NCBI GenBank assembly: GCA_019828595.1
Contig: JAHQRK010000018.1
Coordinates: 310,001-374,000 of the forward strand
DNA: 64,000 nucleotides
Direction of reading: 5' to 3'
From: Aphanomyces cochlioides
Taxonomy: Eukaryota; Oomycota; Saprolegniomycetes; Saprolegniales; Verrucalvaceae
Both the position numbers and the translations under genes were made by a program. Under the pieces are notes generated by a model, which was given only the letters and a program-made list of their open reading frames with translations, made no database searches and was not told the origin of the DNA. This document shows positions 1-9,919 of the stretch, in pieces. Numbering within the stretch: position 1 is the first letter of the stretch; the number at the start of each line of letters is the position of its first letter.

Positions 1-217
1 GTCATTTTGAGCAATCACTTCAACTTCGACCGAAAGCGCCAACCACACCGCTCGTCGTCGATGAGCTCTACTGAACCGCCTATGGAGAACTTGTGCGCCG
101 CGCCTATTCAGAGCCCAGAGGGAGCGCGAGCAGCCTAGAGAGCTTATCTTTGGCTAGAGTCGACCAGCTCCGCTGATTTGCCCACTCAAAGACGCGCACT
201 CTTTTCTTTGGCAACTT

Positions 218-640
218 TTCCGGATAAGTCAAATGGCCACATCCACCAAAGTACTATTTAGTGGAATTCCAGTGTTGGGGCTCGCAACCTTTTGAATCAT
301 CCAACAACCAAGCAAAAGGCTCACTATGCCTCGATGCACGTTGCTCGTACTCGGTCTGCTCGACCAGGAATTGAAATCCATTGTGGACCACGACCAACTT
401 GTCTCGAAGATGCATTGCTCGTATACTGATCGAAATTTGAAGTTGCAACTGGTCCCAATCGAGCTATCAGCCAGAGAAAAAATGGGCGTTTCTTGCCACC
501 TGGAGCTTTCTGTCCTGTCAAGAGCGGCTGAAAGTCAGATCCAAATGTACAGTCATAGAAGGCTGTTTGAATGACCGCGCTAGCGCCATCGAAAAATGGC
601 CAGACAGGCTTGACACTTGTGTCCAGAGATGCCAAAGCAG
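218..640 (-). other. possible minus-strand coding fragments, unresolved
   Basis: Two minus-strand reading frames, 635 to 324 and 448 to 254, stay open and have a protein-like composition, but I could not join them with a convincing GT-AG intron and recognise no domain. A CCGGATAA motif (218-227) and an ATCCGGAT motif (701-708) bracket the region, the same palindrome that marks starts of genes elsewhere in the window. This could be the end of a multi-exon minus gene or a decayed gene. No function is proposed. Confidence 0.2.
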
Positions 641-789
641 CAAGCCAGTCGTGCGCTGGTTAACATTGTCAGAAGGGAATTATCTTAGAAAAGTACATCT
701 ATCCGGATGACTGGCTATTGTGATCTTTGTTCTGTTGTTCGAAAAAAGTATGGCGAAATTCGCCCCAAAGTTCATTCTTCAATAGCTCG

Positions 790-1791
790 ATGGTAGCGAC
801 GATGACGGCGCAGCGCGTGATTCTCCGGGCAAATCTGGAAGAACAAGGTGGATTGTATTTCAACAATGTGGACGCATCAAGATCGTCGTGGTCGAGCAAC
901 AGCAGGAGTAGCAGCAGTGTTCCAGTTGTTGAGCAATGCATGATCTGTCTGGAAACCACAACAGATATTATTCGAAATGCAGACAAGCGACGATCGACCA
1001 TGGAAGAAAACCGACCCACGATCGACATTGACCTATATGAAGAAGACATTGGACGATGCGCGGCTTGTCCGGCCATTTATTGCTACCCCTGCTTTCGAGA
1101 ATACATCCGACACAAAGTGATCAATGGCGAAGTGCGTGCGAATCAACTTGTGTGCCCAGGTGCATGCCGTCTTCCACTCACAAAGCGAATGCTTCGCAAC
1201 AACATGTCGGATGCAACGTATCAGAAATACGTCGACTTTCTTGAAATGCAACAGCTCGTCCTGCAAGGCGCTCGATATTGCCCTCGGCCCGAGTGCGGCC
1301 AAGTGTTGCCATCCACGACTTCCAAAACCGCGCCAACCCGACGTGTTTATTGCCCATCGTGTACAAAAGAGTCGTGCTTCAAATGTGGCTCGGACTTTCA
1401 CTCGATTCCAATCTGCGGCGATCCCACGTATCGGTCGTGGTGTCGAAACCATCACGTTCAAGCATGTCCCAATTGCACATGGGCTATCGAGAAAGACGGC
1501 GGATGCAAGCACATGACGTGCTCGAGATGCTCGTACGAGTTCTGCTGGTATTGCCACCAAGACTGGCAGGCACACAACAAGATCACATGCGTTCCGTTGG
1601 CATATTACAAGTCGAAGCACAAGTACTTTGGCCGCACAGTACCTCTCCGCCTGGTCACGAAAATGGTCTATGCAGGCGTAGCCGCTAGCGTTGTTGTAGC
1701 TGGTACTGGCGTGGCTCTTGCAGCGTTGCCTCCAGTGCTGCTTTGGCACTGCGGTGTCTACGTCAAGGACAAGATCTTGCATCGAGGTTGA
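790..1791 (+). CDS. RBR (RING-IBR-RING) E3 ubiquitin ligase with C-terminal membrane segment
   Basis: This 333-residue intronless protein has the three-part TRIAD layout. RING1 starts at the CMICLE motif (about residue 50), followed by CAAC and CYPCF. The IBR has a run of paired cysteines ending near CFKCGSDFH. RING2 contains CPNCTWAIEKDGGCKHMTC, in which the Cys of DGGC is the position that accepts ubiquitin in HHARI-type ligases. RBR enzymes pass ubiquitin from an E2 through a thioester on that Cys. A hydrophobic stretch near residues 290-320 (AGVAASVVVAG...) predicts a membrane anchor, so the enzyme probably acts on an organelle surface. The first in-frame ATG is at 790; the open frame upstream of it lacks an ATG. 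An ATCCGGAT palindrome lies about 85 bp upstream. Confidence 0.9.
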   Translation: MVATMTAQRVILRANLEEQGGLYFNNVDASRSSWSSNSRSSSSVPVVEQCMICLETTTDIIRNADKRRSTMEENRPTIDIDLYEEDIGRCAACPAIYCYPCFREYIRHKVINGEVRANQLVCPGACRLPLTKRMLRNNMSDATYQKYVDFLEMQQLVLQGARYCPRPECGQVLPSTTSKTAPTRRVYCPSCTKESCFKCGSDFHSIPICGDPTYRSWCRNHHVQACPNCTWAIEKDGGCKHMTCSRCSYEFCWYCHQDWQAHNKITCVPLAYYKSKHKYFGRTVPLRLVTKMVYAGVAASVVVAGTGVALAALPPVLLWHCGVYVKDKILHRG

Positions 1792-1848
1792 GTGCGTTTC
1801 ATGAACGAAAAATGTTGTATGAAAAGGTGAGAGGACAATGACGGATTT

Positions 1849-2036
1849 TGATTGGTTCAAATTATAGAATAATAGATTTTGATTGGCTGAAATCTGTGCA
1901 ATAAGTTAATATGATTGGCCAATTTAAAAATTGACTTGATTGGCTACAATCGTAGAAATAAAGAAAAATGATTGGTCAATGAATTGAATACATACATTTG
2001 ATTGGTCGAAATATTCTTATTGGGTCATCCGGATAA
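1849..2036. promoter_or_regulatory. phased TGATTGG (CCAAT) array plus ATCCGGATAA motif
   Basis: Six TGATTGG sites in the same orientation begin at 1849, 1880, 1912, 1937, 1969 and 1999, so the steps are 31, 32, 25, 32 and 30 bp. The bases between them are AT-rich and not conserved. TGATTGG is the reverse complement of CCAATCA, the core bound by NF-Y. A palindromic ATCCGGATAA follows at 2027-2036, and the transporter ATG is at 2116. Together they look like a multi-site CCAAT promoter for the transporter, though they also lie downstream of the RBR gene. Confidence 0.6.
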
Positions 2037-2115
2037 GAACTGCACTCCCGGATTCATTCAGTCAACGAAGTGAATTTCTCTAACGCACTCGGCGCGCCGA
2101 CCGTCGCTGCCTACG

Positions 2116-3724
2116 ATGATTCAAACGTTCAAAGCCATCGCCTCGTTCCGATGGAAGGCCCAAATGTTGGGATACTGGTTGATCTATCTGTCACAGGGTG
2201 CATTCTTTGGTGCTTTGGGACCTACGCTGCAAGAACTGTCGTATCAAGGAAACGCCGTTTCGACGTACAATCCCGCATTTGCATGGCATGGTCTTGGTGC
2301 GATTCTCACGGCAGGTTTCTTCTCGGAAGTGCTCATTCAAGCCTGCTTGAGCTCGAAACTTGAACGTTCTGCGCTTCATTTAATGTTGGGCGTCTTCTCG
2401 CTCCTCTTGGCAGGATGGTATGTTGCATTGCCATGGGTGAATCAAGCTGGTGGATCGGAGTGGTCGTCGTGGTTTTTCTTCATCAAAGGATGTATCGTCG
2501 CTATTGCCAATGTCACGATCAACAAGTGTGCTGCTTGGGCCGCTGCTGGCAACGAAGCAACCACTCGACGAGTTGTGAATTCTCTCAACGGTGCCTTTGC
2601 TGTGGGTACGGTGTGGGTACGTACTGTGCTCACCAACATTTCACGACTGTAACACGTCTCTAGGGACCCATCCTCGGTGTAATTCAGCGTCAAACCAAGC
2701 TCGAATTGGAATATCTCTTCATCATGTTTGGCGGTCTTGCCTTGGTCGCCGCCTTTCTCATCTTCTTCACGGAATGCCCGAACCCATCCGAGGAGGAATC
2801 AACGTCGTTGCTCCGGTTCACTGTCCATGGGTTGCGGGTATTGCTTACATGCCTCTTTGTAGCTTTGAAGAAGACTTGCGATCCGTGCCACCCGTCCTCC
2901 CGAGTCCGATCAGTGGCAGCGTCTTCTTGCATGTCAAGCATGATTTGGGTGCAGCCAACTTGAATCCAGGTCTGTCATGCCCGCGCGTCTTTAAACTCAA
3001 GAGCTGTGTAGATTCCTACGACCCTGAGGCCAACTTTATCGTGCTCCTCGTCATGATCATCACGACGCTCTACTACGGCATTCAAATGGGCTTGGCGGCG
3101 TTTTTGTTTCAATACTTGGAAGTCGTGCTCGGACTCGACTATGGCGAGAGTTTGCACTCGTACTGCTGCGCCATCATGTGTGTCTTTTGGCTCGCGCTCG
3201 CGTTGTCGTACTCTGCGTTCACGAGTTGCTTCTTTGAAAACATGAAGAGCCTTGGCTGGCTCTTCATCCTCAACGTGCTCAGCGTTGGTACAATGGCTGC
3301 CGTGAGCTTTGGCCAGCATCTCTTTGGCGACAAGTATGTGATTCCCATGCTCACGGGCAACTTGGTGCTCTTTGCGATTGTCATCTCGCCGCTCTTCACC
3401 GGCACAATCCAAGGCTTGACGAATGTCGTGAACCCCGATTTGCTCGCCCGTGTGAGCTCGTTGCTCGTCTTTGGCTGTTTCTGTGGCGAAGCGTTCATTC
3501 CGCTCCTCATGGGTTTCTTCATGGGCGACTACTCGGGGTCTGGTTTTGGCGCCGGCACGATCATCTACATCACATTTGTCTTGTCGATTTGCATGATGCT
3601 CACGACGGGATGGTTTTGGTATTCCGTCAGTTGCAAGGAAGATGCCAAGCAGAAAGCCAAGGCGGCGGCTGCTGCCGCGCCGTCGCCGCCAAAACCCACG
3701 GCATGGACAGATTCCAAGCATTAG
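2116..3724 (+). CDS. MFS transporter, MFSD4/sodium-glucose-transporter-1-like (4 exons)
   Basis: Four exons (2116-2616, 2664-2815, 2863-2969, 3012-3724) split by introns of 47, 47 and 42 nt give a 490-residue membrane protein. Every junction keeps frame with GT-AG ends. About twelve hydrophobic helices are visible in two groups of six, separated by an acidic and basic loop (CPNPSEEESTSLLRFEEDLR). The N-terminus (LIYLSQGAFFGALGPTLQEL) and the late GEAFIPLLMG motif resemble the FHS/MFSD4 branch of the major facilitator superfamily, which moves sugars or similar small solutes. The substrate cannot be read from sequence. The C-terminus is Ala- and Lys-rich and cytosolic. The gene converges on the VPS9 gene downstream. 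Confidence 0.82.
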
Positions 3725-3998
3725 ACTTGCAACACTTTTTCTCTTTTAATCTACGATATGTACTCATATCTCTATTCAAATTGGACAAGCGACCGCTCGT
3801 CGTCTTTGTCCAGCGCAACTTGGGCGTCGGCCATGCATCTACAAGTCATTCATGAGGCTTTTATGATGAGGCATTCGACTCGTACCTGTCGAATTCCTCG
3901 GGGGAAATCGACGACAGCATCGACGCATCGACCACGGAGATGAATTCAATCGCGCTGCGTAGATTTACAAAGCAATAGCCCGCTCTAGCCACGACAGT

Positions 3999-5628
3999 CT
4001 AGCCGTCAGCGGGAGATGCAATCACGTACTTGGACATGAGATCGGCGGGATTGCGGTACGCGGCAATGTATTCAGCGTTCGAGTAGAGACTTGGGATGCG
4101 GGAATGGAGGACGAGATAAATAAAAACGGGCAGAAAGTCGTCAGCGCCAGGGCGATTGAGCGAATTGGCGCCGCGAGAGAGATTGAGCACGCTGAAGATA
4201 ATGCTACAGCACCGCACAATGCAGCTGATCTTGTCGCCAGGCGCTCGAAATGTATTGATGCGGCGCAGTTCATCTTGGGCGATCGACCACACCACTTCGT
4301 TGCGCATGCAAGGCTTGATGTCGAGCATGTCGGGCGTGACAAACGTAGCGAGCAATTTCATCCGACGAAGCAGCGCCGCGTCTTCTGCTTTCCAAAGCGC
4401 ACTCGTCTCCAGTTGATGGAAGGGAACGTCTGCGAGCTTGTCCATCACGTATTTCTCAATGCCGTCGCGGGCTTTACGCAGCGTGCTTTCGGGAGCATGA
4501 CGCCATGCTGGATGGACAGCTAACGTTTCATCCATCGATCGAAAGAAGCCCTCGCAGCGCTGTTGGAACGCTTCCGTGCCGTAGAAAATGTAGTCCACAA
4601 AGTGAGACGACGTCGGGGGGCTACAAGAATTCGTGAAAAAACTCTAGATAGCGCAAAATGCACCAGCCATCGCCGCGAGGTCCTAGAACAGAGCCCACGA
4701 ACCGCCGGATCATGTCGACAATGTCCTTCGATCCCGGCATACTCAATCGTTCGAGGAATTCAGCGTATGTCAATTCTTCCAGCTGCTCGTCATTTCTGTC
4801 CTGGGTTCACAGTGAGTTTAGCAAGCATCAGCACTAGTTTGATACCTTCTTGAGCTTGTCTGACAGCTGCATATCGTCGTCAAGATTAGCAAACAATGGA
4901 TCCGAATGACGTCGTGCTGGATGCGTCGTGTCGTCAACGTACAACAGCCCAAAGTCACTCACGCTCAAGCGGCGTCCGCTGCTTGGACGACGTGCTGATC
5001 GACCGAGAAATGTCGATGCATTTGCGTACTCGGGAACTTGTTTTTCTTCGACTTTTACAACCGATGGAGGCGCCGCGGGGGTGTCGGGATAAAGAAGATG
5101 GTCCAGAGCCGTGTTGAGGATGTCGAGCTCTTCAGAGGTTGTTCCGCTGTCTACGTTCTCCTTTTCTTTAAGCGCGTCGAGGACTGTTCCAACACTCGAG
5201 GCGTCAAAACCCATGGTGTCCAAATGACCAAGAAGCATGTCTTTGGCCGTCCTTTTGCAACAAACGGCGGCAGATTGAGCCATCATGGTTGATTCCCGCA
5301 ACGCGCTGTATTGACGAAGGTGGGCGTCCGATTCAGTCGTTCCACACGTGGTTGCATAGATGGCTGCAATGGCTTCATCCTGTTGCTCCACAGCAACCAT
5401 GAGCAATTGATAGCGCTCTTGCAGCGTGAAAAGTTCCATGTCGCGCGCTTTCAATGCTCCTTGGAGATCTTGCACTTGACTGCGCAAAAATGCAATCTCA
5501 CGATCTTTGTCCATCGCGTCTTCCTCTTGGTTGTCGTCCGTCGAGGAAGCATTGTCCATGTCGACCTGTGGCTCGAGCGCCTTGGCCACGAACGCCGGCG
5601 TGGCCGCCTCGACGAGAAGCACCTCCAT
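3999..5628 (-). CDS. VPS9-domain Rab5-type GEF, Rabex-like (3 exons)
   Basis: Exons 5628-4846, 4800-4664 and 4620-3999 (introns 45 and 43 nt) give 513 residues. The first 100 residues or so are acidic and then coiled-coil, followed by a Ser/Arg-rich linker (ARRPSSGRRLSVSDF). The C-terminal half holds a VPS9 domain: a helical lead (SMPGSKDIVDMIRRFVGSVL), then the diagnostic core GADDFLPVFIYLVLHSRIPS. VPS9 domains load GTP on Rab5-family GTPases, so the protein should act on early endosomes. The second intron is recognised because the downstream frame otherwise meets a stop; splicing restores GPRGDGCPPTSSHF. A second, larger VPS9 protein is encoded about 11 kb away. Confidence 0.88.
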
Positions 5629-5799
5629 CGAAGATCACTTTTGTCTGCCCTGCGTAACTGTCAAATGTTCTTTTTGATCGAATAATACGCCGAGTATACA
5701 AATTTCAAGTCAAAATATGAAAAACTGGAAGCTTTTCAGCTTCAACGTTTCGAGTATAGTGAAATCAAATGAAACAACGAATATATTATATTCGATGAA

Positions 5800-5872
5800 A
5801 TTTAGGAGTGCAAGGGGTTTTCAAGTTAGGGGTTTAACAAAGAAAGGGTTGAAGGGGTTAACCTCAATCGGA
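5800..5872. promoter_or_regulatory. telomere-like GGGGTT block upstream of VPS9 gene
   Basis: Degenerate TTAGGGG / AAGGGGTT units occur several times (for example ggggtttt, taggggttt, gaaggggttaac). The block lies 170-245 bp upstream of the VPS9 start, on the strand that reads C-rich in the direction of transcription. It resembles plant telo-boxes (AAACCCTAA) rather than a true telomere, because the units are irregular and interspersed. Confidence 0.45.
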
Positions 5873-6412
5873 GGAACATCGAACACGACATGAACAGCGC
5901 GGGCATCGAGCTGGAGGTGCAGTATGGCTGCATTTACTAGAGAGTATGTTGGAGTTGTCCCTGCAGACGTACTGCACTATAGCTAGGGACGAATTGAAGG
6001 CAGGTCGGGGAGCGAGGGAGCATTGAGGGGAAAGAAGGACTCAGGAGAATGGAAGGAAGCCGTGTGTGTTTGATTGTCCTTGGGGAAGAACGCCAAGGTG
6101 CAAACGCACCAAGTGCGCAGGGCGGACCGCTGTCGCAAATATTCGAAGTTGACCTTCTGTCGCAATGCGTTTGCAAGAGCGAACTTGAATGCCACTACCG
6201 AAGTCTCATGACGCCGGCACCGCAGTGAGAATGCAACGAGCTCACCTCGCTATTCTGTTGTCGGACCAACATATTCGAGAAAGCAATTGGTATATAGCTC
6301 TAGTCCTGACGCATAGAGAAGATGCCAAAGGAAAAACTTACTTGCCCCCAGGCTGGGGGCACATGGGAAGCTTGAAGACAAGTCATATTGTATGAGCAAC
6401 AAGCTTGTATTA

Positions 6413-6874
6413 TTAAGGCCTTGTAGCTGGTGGTTCATCTCCAATGGTGTACGTGTTTGGCAAGAACACAGCGGCACCCGCTGCACCACCCTTCCATCCG
6501 AGCATGGGCGAATCGCAGAGCATGCCTTCCGATTTTCGGCCGCCGACTGTTGCTTTCTTCACTTCAACAGCTTCGCCATCGATCTCAACCGTCGAGCCGA
6601 CCGTCGCAATCACAACATATCGTTGTTCACCATCGTCAACGCGGGCATTGGTCACAATCGTGAGCTCGGTCGATTCGTCACCTTCTGGATTTGGTTGCAC
6701 TTTAACAGCTCGCAATTTGGTCTTGGGAATCGCTTCGACCGACACAACGCGGGCAATCTTGAATCCTGCAAAGCGTGATGCGGCGGCAGGACGCGGAGCT
6801 TCACAAGCGACGCATTCAACGTCGTATTCTGTGTTTTCCTGCTCGCACTCTTCACAGATCCATTCCTTCGTCAT
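6413..6874 (-). CDS. RanBP2-type zinc finger plus tRNA-binding OB-fold protein
   Basis: This 153-residue intronless protein begins with a RanBP2/NZF finger (WICEECEQENTEYDVECVAC; Cys pairs spaced 2 and 2). From about residue 33 it continues into an EMAP/Trbp111-like OB fold: KIARVVSVEAIPKTKLRAVKV, a central VVIATVGSTVEIDGEAVEV, and the closing GRKSEGMLCDSPMLGW, which matches the S-GM-L-DS-LGW ending of tRNA-binding domains. Such domains hold tRNA in aminoacyl-tRNA synthetase complexes. The leading zinc finger is unusual for the family and suggests a ubiquitin or RNA contact. The start is set at the first ATG (6874). It shares an intergenic region with the Nepro-like gene. Confidence 0.75.
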   Translation of the reverse strand: MTKEWICEECEQENTEYDVECVACEAPRPAAASRFAGFKIARVVSVEAIPKTKLRAVKVQPNPEGDESTELTIVTNARVDDGEQRYVVIATVGSTVEIDGEAVEVKKATVGGRKSEGMLCDSPMLGWKGGAAGAAVFLPNTYTIGDEPPATRP

Positions 6875-6902
6875 CTTGTTGGCTGTCAATACTTGTCAAG
6901 TC

Positions 6903-7013
6903 TGCCTTTTAACCCCATCCACCCCCAGATTCAATAACCCCTGCACCCCAATGTATAACCCCCTACTCCTCAAACCCCTTCACCCCTAAACCCCTTCACC
7001 CCTAAACCATTGT
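6903..7013. promoter_or_regulatory. telomere-like ACCCCTAAACCCC block in a divergent promoter
   Basis: About ten degenerate ACCCC/AACCCC units fill the 163-bp gap between the minus gene starting at 6874 and the plus gene starting at 7038. The most regular part (6960-7005) reads CCCCTACTCCTC, AAACCCCTTCACCCCTAA and then AAACCCCTTCACCCCTAAACC. It lies exactly at a divergent promoter, which argues for a regulatory rather than a chromosome-end origin. Confidence 0.55.
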
Positions 7014-7037
7014 CGATCATTTGGTGGTGGCAAGAAG

Positions 7038-7746
7038 ATGGAGATGGATCTCGGCCAAGTAAAGACGCATGTGCAAAGCTGCTTTCCGCTTCTAGATACA
7101 CTCTATGAAGAGCTTGCCGTGCTGCGAAAGATCATCTACAAGAATACAAGCCAGCACCGTCGTGCGCAGTATTTCCAGTATCTCGTTCATGTACAAACAA
7201 CATGATCCAGCCAACGCAATTGCTCACGTGCGACTTTCTTAGGTGAAGCGATTGCATCGTCGATTGAAGAAGGAAGAAGCAGTGGCGCTGCTTAAGTCGA
7301 TTCTCCAAGTGTTGGACACGCTCACGGTGCGAGACGGCATGCATCACGTATCGTGGAAAGTTTTGGGCGAGTGCAAGGCGACGCTCGACTCAATTTTGCG
7401 CCAACTTCAAGCCGTATCGATCATCTTGACAGACGCGATGGTTGCTGAGAAGAAAGCATTCCGGGTGCTAGGCACGCAGTATGCCATGACATTCTTTATG
7501 CCGTTCTGTGTTGTCACGACGAGTCTCCTCGGCAGGCTCTTCACTCTCAACCAGACGCTCCTCGTCCGCTGCGTCGAGGCTCACCATGCCCTCACGTTGG
7601 CATACCTTGCTCAAGCAACGCTGTCCAATCCATTGTACGCCAGCACGGTGGCAGCTCAACTCGCTGGGTACGAGCTATCAAGCTCGGTGCTAGCGCATCT
7701 CGAGCTCGAGAGCGTGCATTCATTGCAGGAAGCGTTATCTATTTAA
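7038..7746 (+). CDS. Nepro-like nucleolar protein (2 exons)
   Basis: Exons 7038-7190 and 7243-7746 (52-nt intron) encode 218 residues. The N-terminal segment has the pattern LYKN-SQHRRAQYFQYLVHVKRLHRRLKK, which matches the signature region of the nucleolus and neural progenitor protein (Nepro/DUF4477) family, linked to RNase P/MRP and rRNA processing. The rest is alpha-helical without catalytic motifs. The length is close to the conserved N-terminal domain alone, so the long C-terminal tail of animal members is absent. The identification rests on one motif block and is moderate. Confidence 0.6.
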
Positions 7747-7753
7747 GTGTTAA

Positions 7754-8038
7754 CTACCATCGGAGCACTCGTTGGTCTTTGGGGGTTGTAATCGTCGACA
7801 GAGGCGGAGTCTCAAGTTCGCGATGAGAAGCAGCAGACGCACGACGGCGAAGGAGCACGGCCGCGACGGCAATTACTGCCACGACAGATGCAACGACGAG
7901 CGAGATGGCCAACGAGCTCGACGACGTCGCCGCAGAGGGAGAGTCCGCGTCTCGCAGAGATCCTGGTTCCGACGACGCGGCGACTACCGCTTGGAGGAGA
8001 ACCGTCAAGATGAAAAAGAGCAGCGGCGTTGTCTTCAT
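7754..8038 (-). CDS. small secreted or type-I membrane protein, unknown
   Basis: The ATG at 8038 opens a 94-residue protein with a textbook signal peptide (MKTTPLLFFILTVLLQAVVA), a short Ser-rich ectodomain, one transmembrane helix (ISLVVASVVAVIAVAAVLL), an Arg stop-transfer cluster and a 30-residue cytosolic tail. No family is recognised. It could be a complete small membrane protein, or the last exon of a longer minus gene, because other minus-strand frames with coding character lie upstream (8230-9530). Its stop is only 7 nt from the stop of the Nepro-like gene, so the transcripts must overlap tail to tail. Confidence 0.45.
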   Translation of the reverse strand: MKTTPLLFFILTVLLQAVVAASSEPGSLRDADSPSAATSSSSLAISLVVASVVAVIAVAAVLLRRRASAASHRELETPPLSTITTPKDQRVLRW

Positions 8039-8229
8039 GGGTCTCTCGCGTCTGGAAACTTGACAACTGGCATGGAACACTGCCGTGGCGGACACTCGTT
8101 GCGGATCGTACGAGGACATGACGACTATCTCGCAATTCCGCACGACGACGATGCTGTGCAATAAGCTCGAGCCAATCGAGGGGAACATGGACGACCCTTC
8201 GTTGGATTGATGCATGACAAGACTGCATG

Positions 8230-9524
8230 GAACGCTCAGTCGGTCGCCATCTTGGAACTCGTCAGCGATCCTTTCGGTTCGTGGTGGTCATGCTCGTCGC
8301 TGCGTGATGGAGTGGCGGCGGCGACGAGCGAAATCATGACGTCCTCTCATGATGTTGTATGCATCGTCGTGGCACATCCAAGCATGTTCTCGAGAATGCT
8401 TTCGATGGCCGCGGAATCCATCGAGCAGCGAAGTCCATGACGGTGCTGTAAACTCTGATTTGGTCGAGAAGGAGCTTACTGTAGGAAGGGGGAAGGGCAC
8501 GCTGTCGCTTGTCGTTGCACCTGCGAGAACGACGTGCAAGACTGAGCGAGACCAAGTGTCGTGGCATGGACAACGATTCCCGCTATGCCATCGTTCGGAC
8601 GAAGCTCCATTCGCACGTGCGGAGGATGCGCGCAGTTCCACGGGGTTCCAAGAGGTGCGCTCGGGAATGGATTCTTTGCCGTCACCAAGTCGTCGACGCG
8701 GAACCAGAGTTCCCAAGTCACGGAGGACAACGTTGTTCACGGAAGATCCATCTTGATGCACGACGTGTGTCGCGGCAAACGCTCTTGGAATCTAACAAGG
8801 AGAACGTGGAATCCTGTATGCAACTCTCAAGCAAACCATGACCTCTGTCCCGCGATGAAAGTCGCCGTCGAGGTACACGAGGTATCCCTCCCTTGGCTGT
8901 TCTTTGTCCTCGTCTTGCGCCGCGTGAGTTGTCTACCGGTAGCGTATTCTACATGACTTCTCGACATGGAGCCATATCCCTATGGGGGAATCTTCATGAA
9001 CAGAGCGTTCTTCCTCCGATTCGGGCGCGAGAAGATATCTTGGCGGCGACCTTGCGAGGAGGTCTTCTCACATGCGACATCGTCGACTGCAACCACTGTC
9101 TTGAGGCTGTGCCTTGCCCGGACTGCACATTTGACCATCAACATGCTACTCGCTGAACCACCGTGAGCCTCCTATACTTATCCTGCTGGATCTAACGTGC
9201 AATGCGTGATACTTGACGTCGAGGACATCCGCGGCGTGTATCACCAAAGCTGTCTTTCCCTGCTTCCCCGTCATGCGATCGTTGAACTCTTCTCTTGAAA
9301 CGTGTGGCCGTGAAATTACAAGTACGGAGTGAAGCAACTTCGATAGCATCATCGTGACACCGCTACTTTCGTGGATGTTTGCAGTGAGCGGACCACCTCC
9401 GCGTTGGCTTCTTGGCATCAATCTTGGTCCGATCAGACTTGTTGATGCCCAGAGAAGATATGCACTACTCGGCTGGCGAGTATAAACGACGGAACTACCG
9501 AGCGACTGACGTGAATCCATCTCA
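8230..9524 (-). pseudogene. unresolved minus-strand coding-like region
   Basis: Several open minus-strand stretches look coding: 9524 to about 9200 (contains GKQGKTALVIHAAD, reminiscent of an ankyrin repeat), one near 8950-8850 (REGYLVYLDGDFHRGTEV), and one near 8430-8240 (SILENMLGCATTMHTTS, then a stop, then EDVMISLVAAATPSR). I could place one plausible 41-nt intron near 9195-9235 but not a continuous reading frame. It is either a multi-exon gene I failed to resolve or a decaying gene. The upstream end is divergent from the RWP-RK gene. Confidence 0.25.
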
Positions 9525-9556
9525 TTCTCGAATCCACTCGACACGACACACACAGC

Positions 9557-9919
9557 ATGCCACGCACGAAGCCCCCTCGAACGAGTTTGACGCTCGAGCA
9601 GCTCGAAAGCCACTACCACATGCCACTCAAGGAAGCGGCAGCCAAGCTGGGCACGTATGAAGGCGCGCTGATCCGCGCTTGTCGCCGCCATGCAATCTAC
9701 AAATGGCCATACCGTCAACTCTCCAAGATCAACCGCCAGATGCGGTTCATGGACGACGTGTTGAACAAACTGGACGGCGACGTGGGGGTCAAGACCACAG
9801 AGCAGCGCCAACGGCTCGATCAACAGTATGCCATCGTCCATGAAATGACGGCGCGACGACCGCCCGCCACGGACCTCAAGGTCCCCAAGCTCAAGATTTC
9901 CTTTCTCCTCAATGCATAG
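9557..9919 (+). CDS. RWP-RK domain protein
   Basis: This 120-residue intronless protein carries, at residues 14-60, LTLEQLESHYHMPLKEAAAK followed by a helix and KWPYRQLSKINRQM. This is the helix-turn-helix of RWP-RK factors, which regulate nitrogen responses and gamete identity in plants and are expanded in stramenopiles. The name-giving RWPxRK signature is altered to KWPYRQ here. The remaining tail is short and charged, with no PB1 or GAF domain, so it is a minimal RWP-RK protein. It is divergent from the unresolved minus-strand locus. Confidence 0.85.
   Translation: MPRTKPPRTSLTLEQLESHYHMPLKEAAAKLGTYEGALIRACRRHAIYKWPYRQLSKINRQMRFMDDVLNKLDGDVGVKTTEQRQRLDQQYAIVHEMTARRPPATDLKVPKLKISFLLNA

Noticed and set aside
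1849..2005. CRISPR-like regularly spaced repeats
   Set aside because: Only 7 bp are conserved per unit, the unit is too short and the DNA is eukaryotic; a phased CCAAT array explains it better.
2975..3721. Long minus-strand frame opposite the MFS transporter
   Set aside because: It is highly charged, has no domain and mirrors the transporter codons; the plus strand shows transmembrane helices and spliced exons.
5800..5872. True interstitial telomere
   Set aside because: Units are irregular, short and repeatedly found at gene starts, unlike a fused chromosome end.
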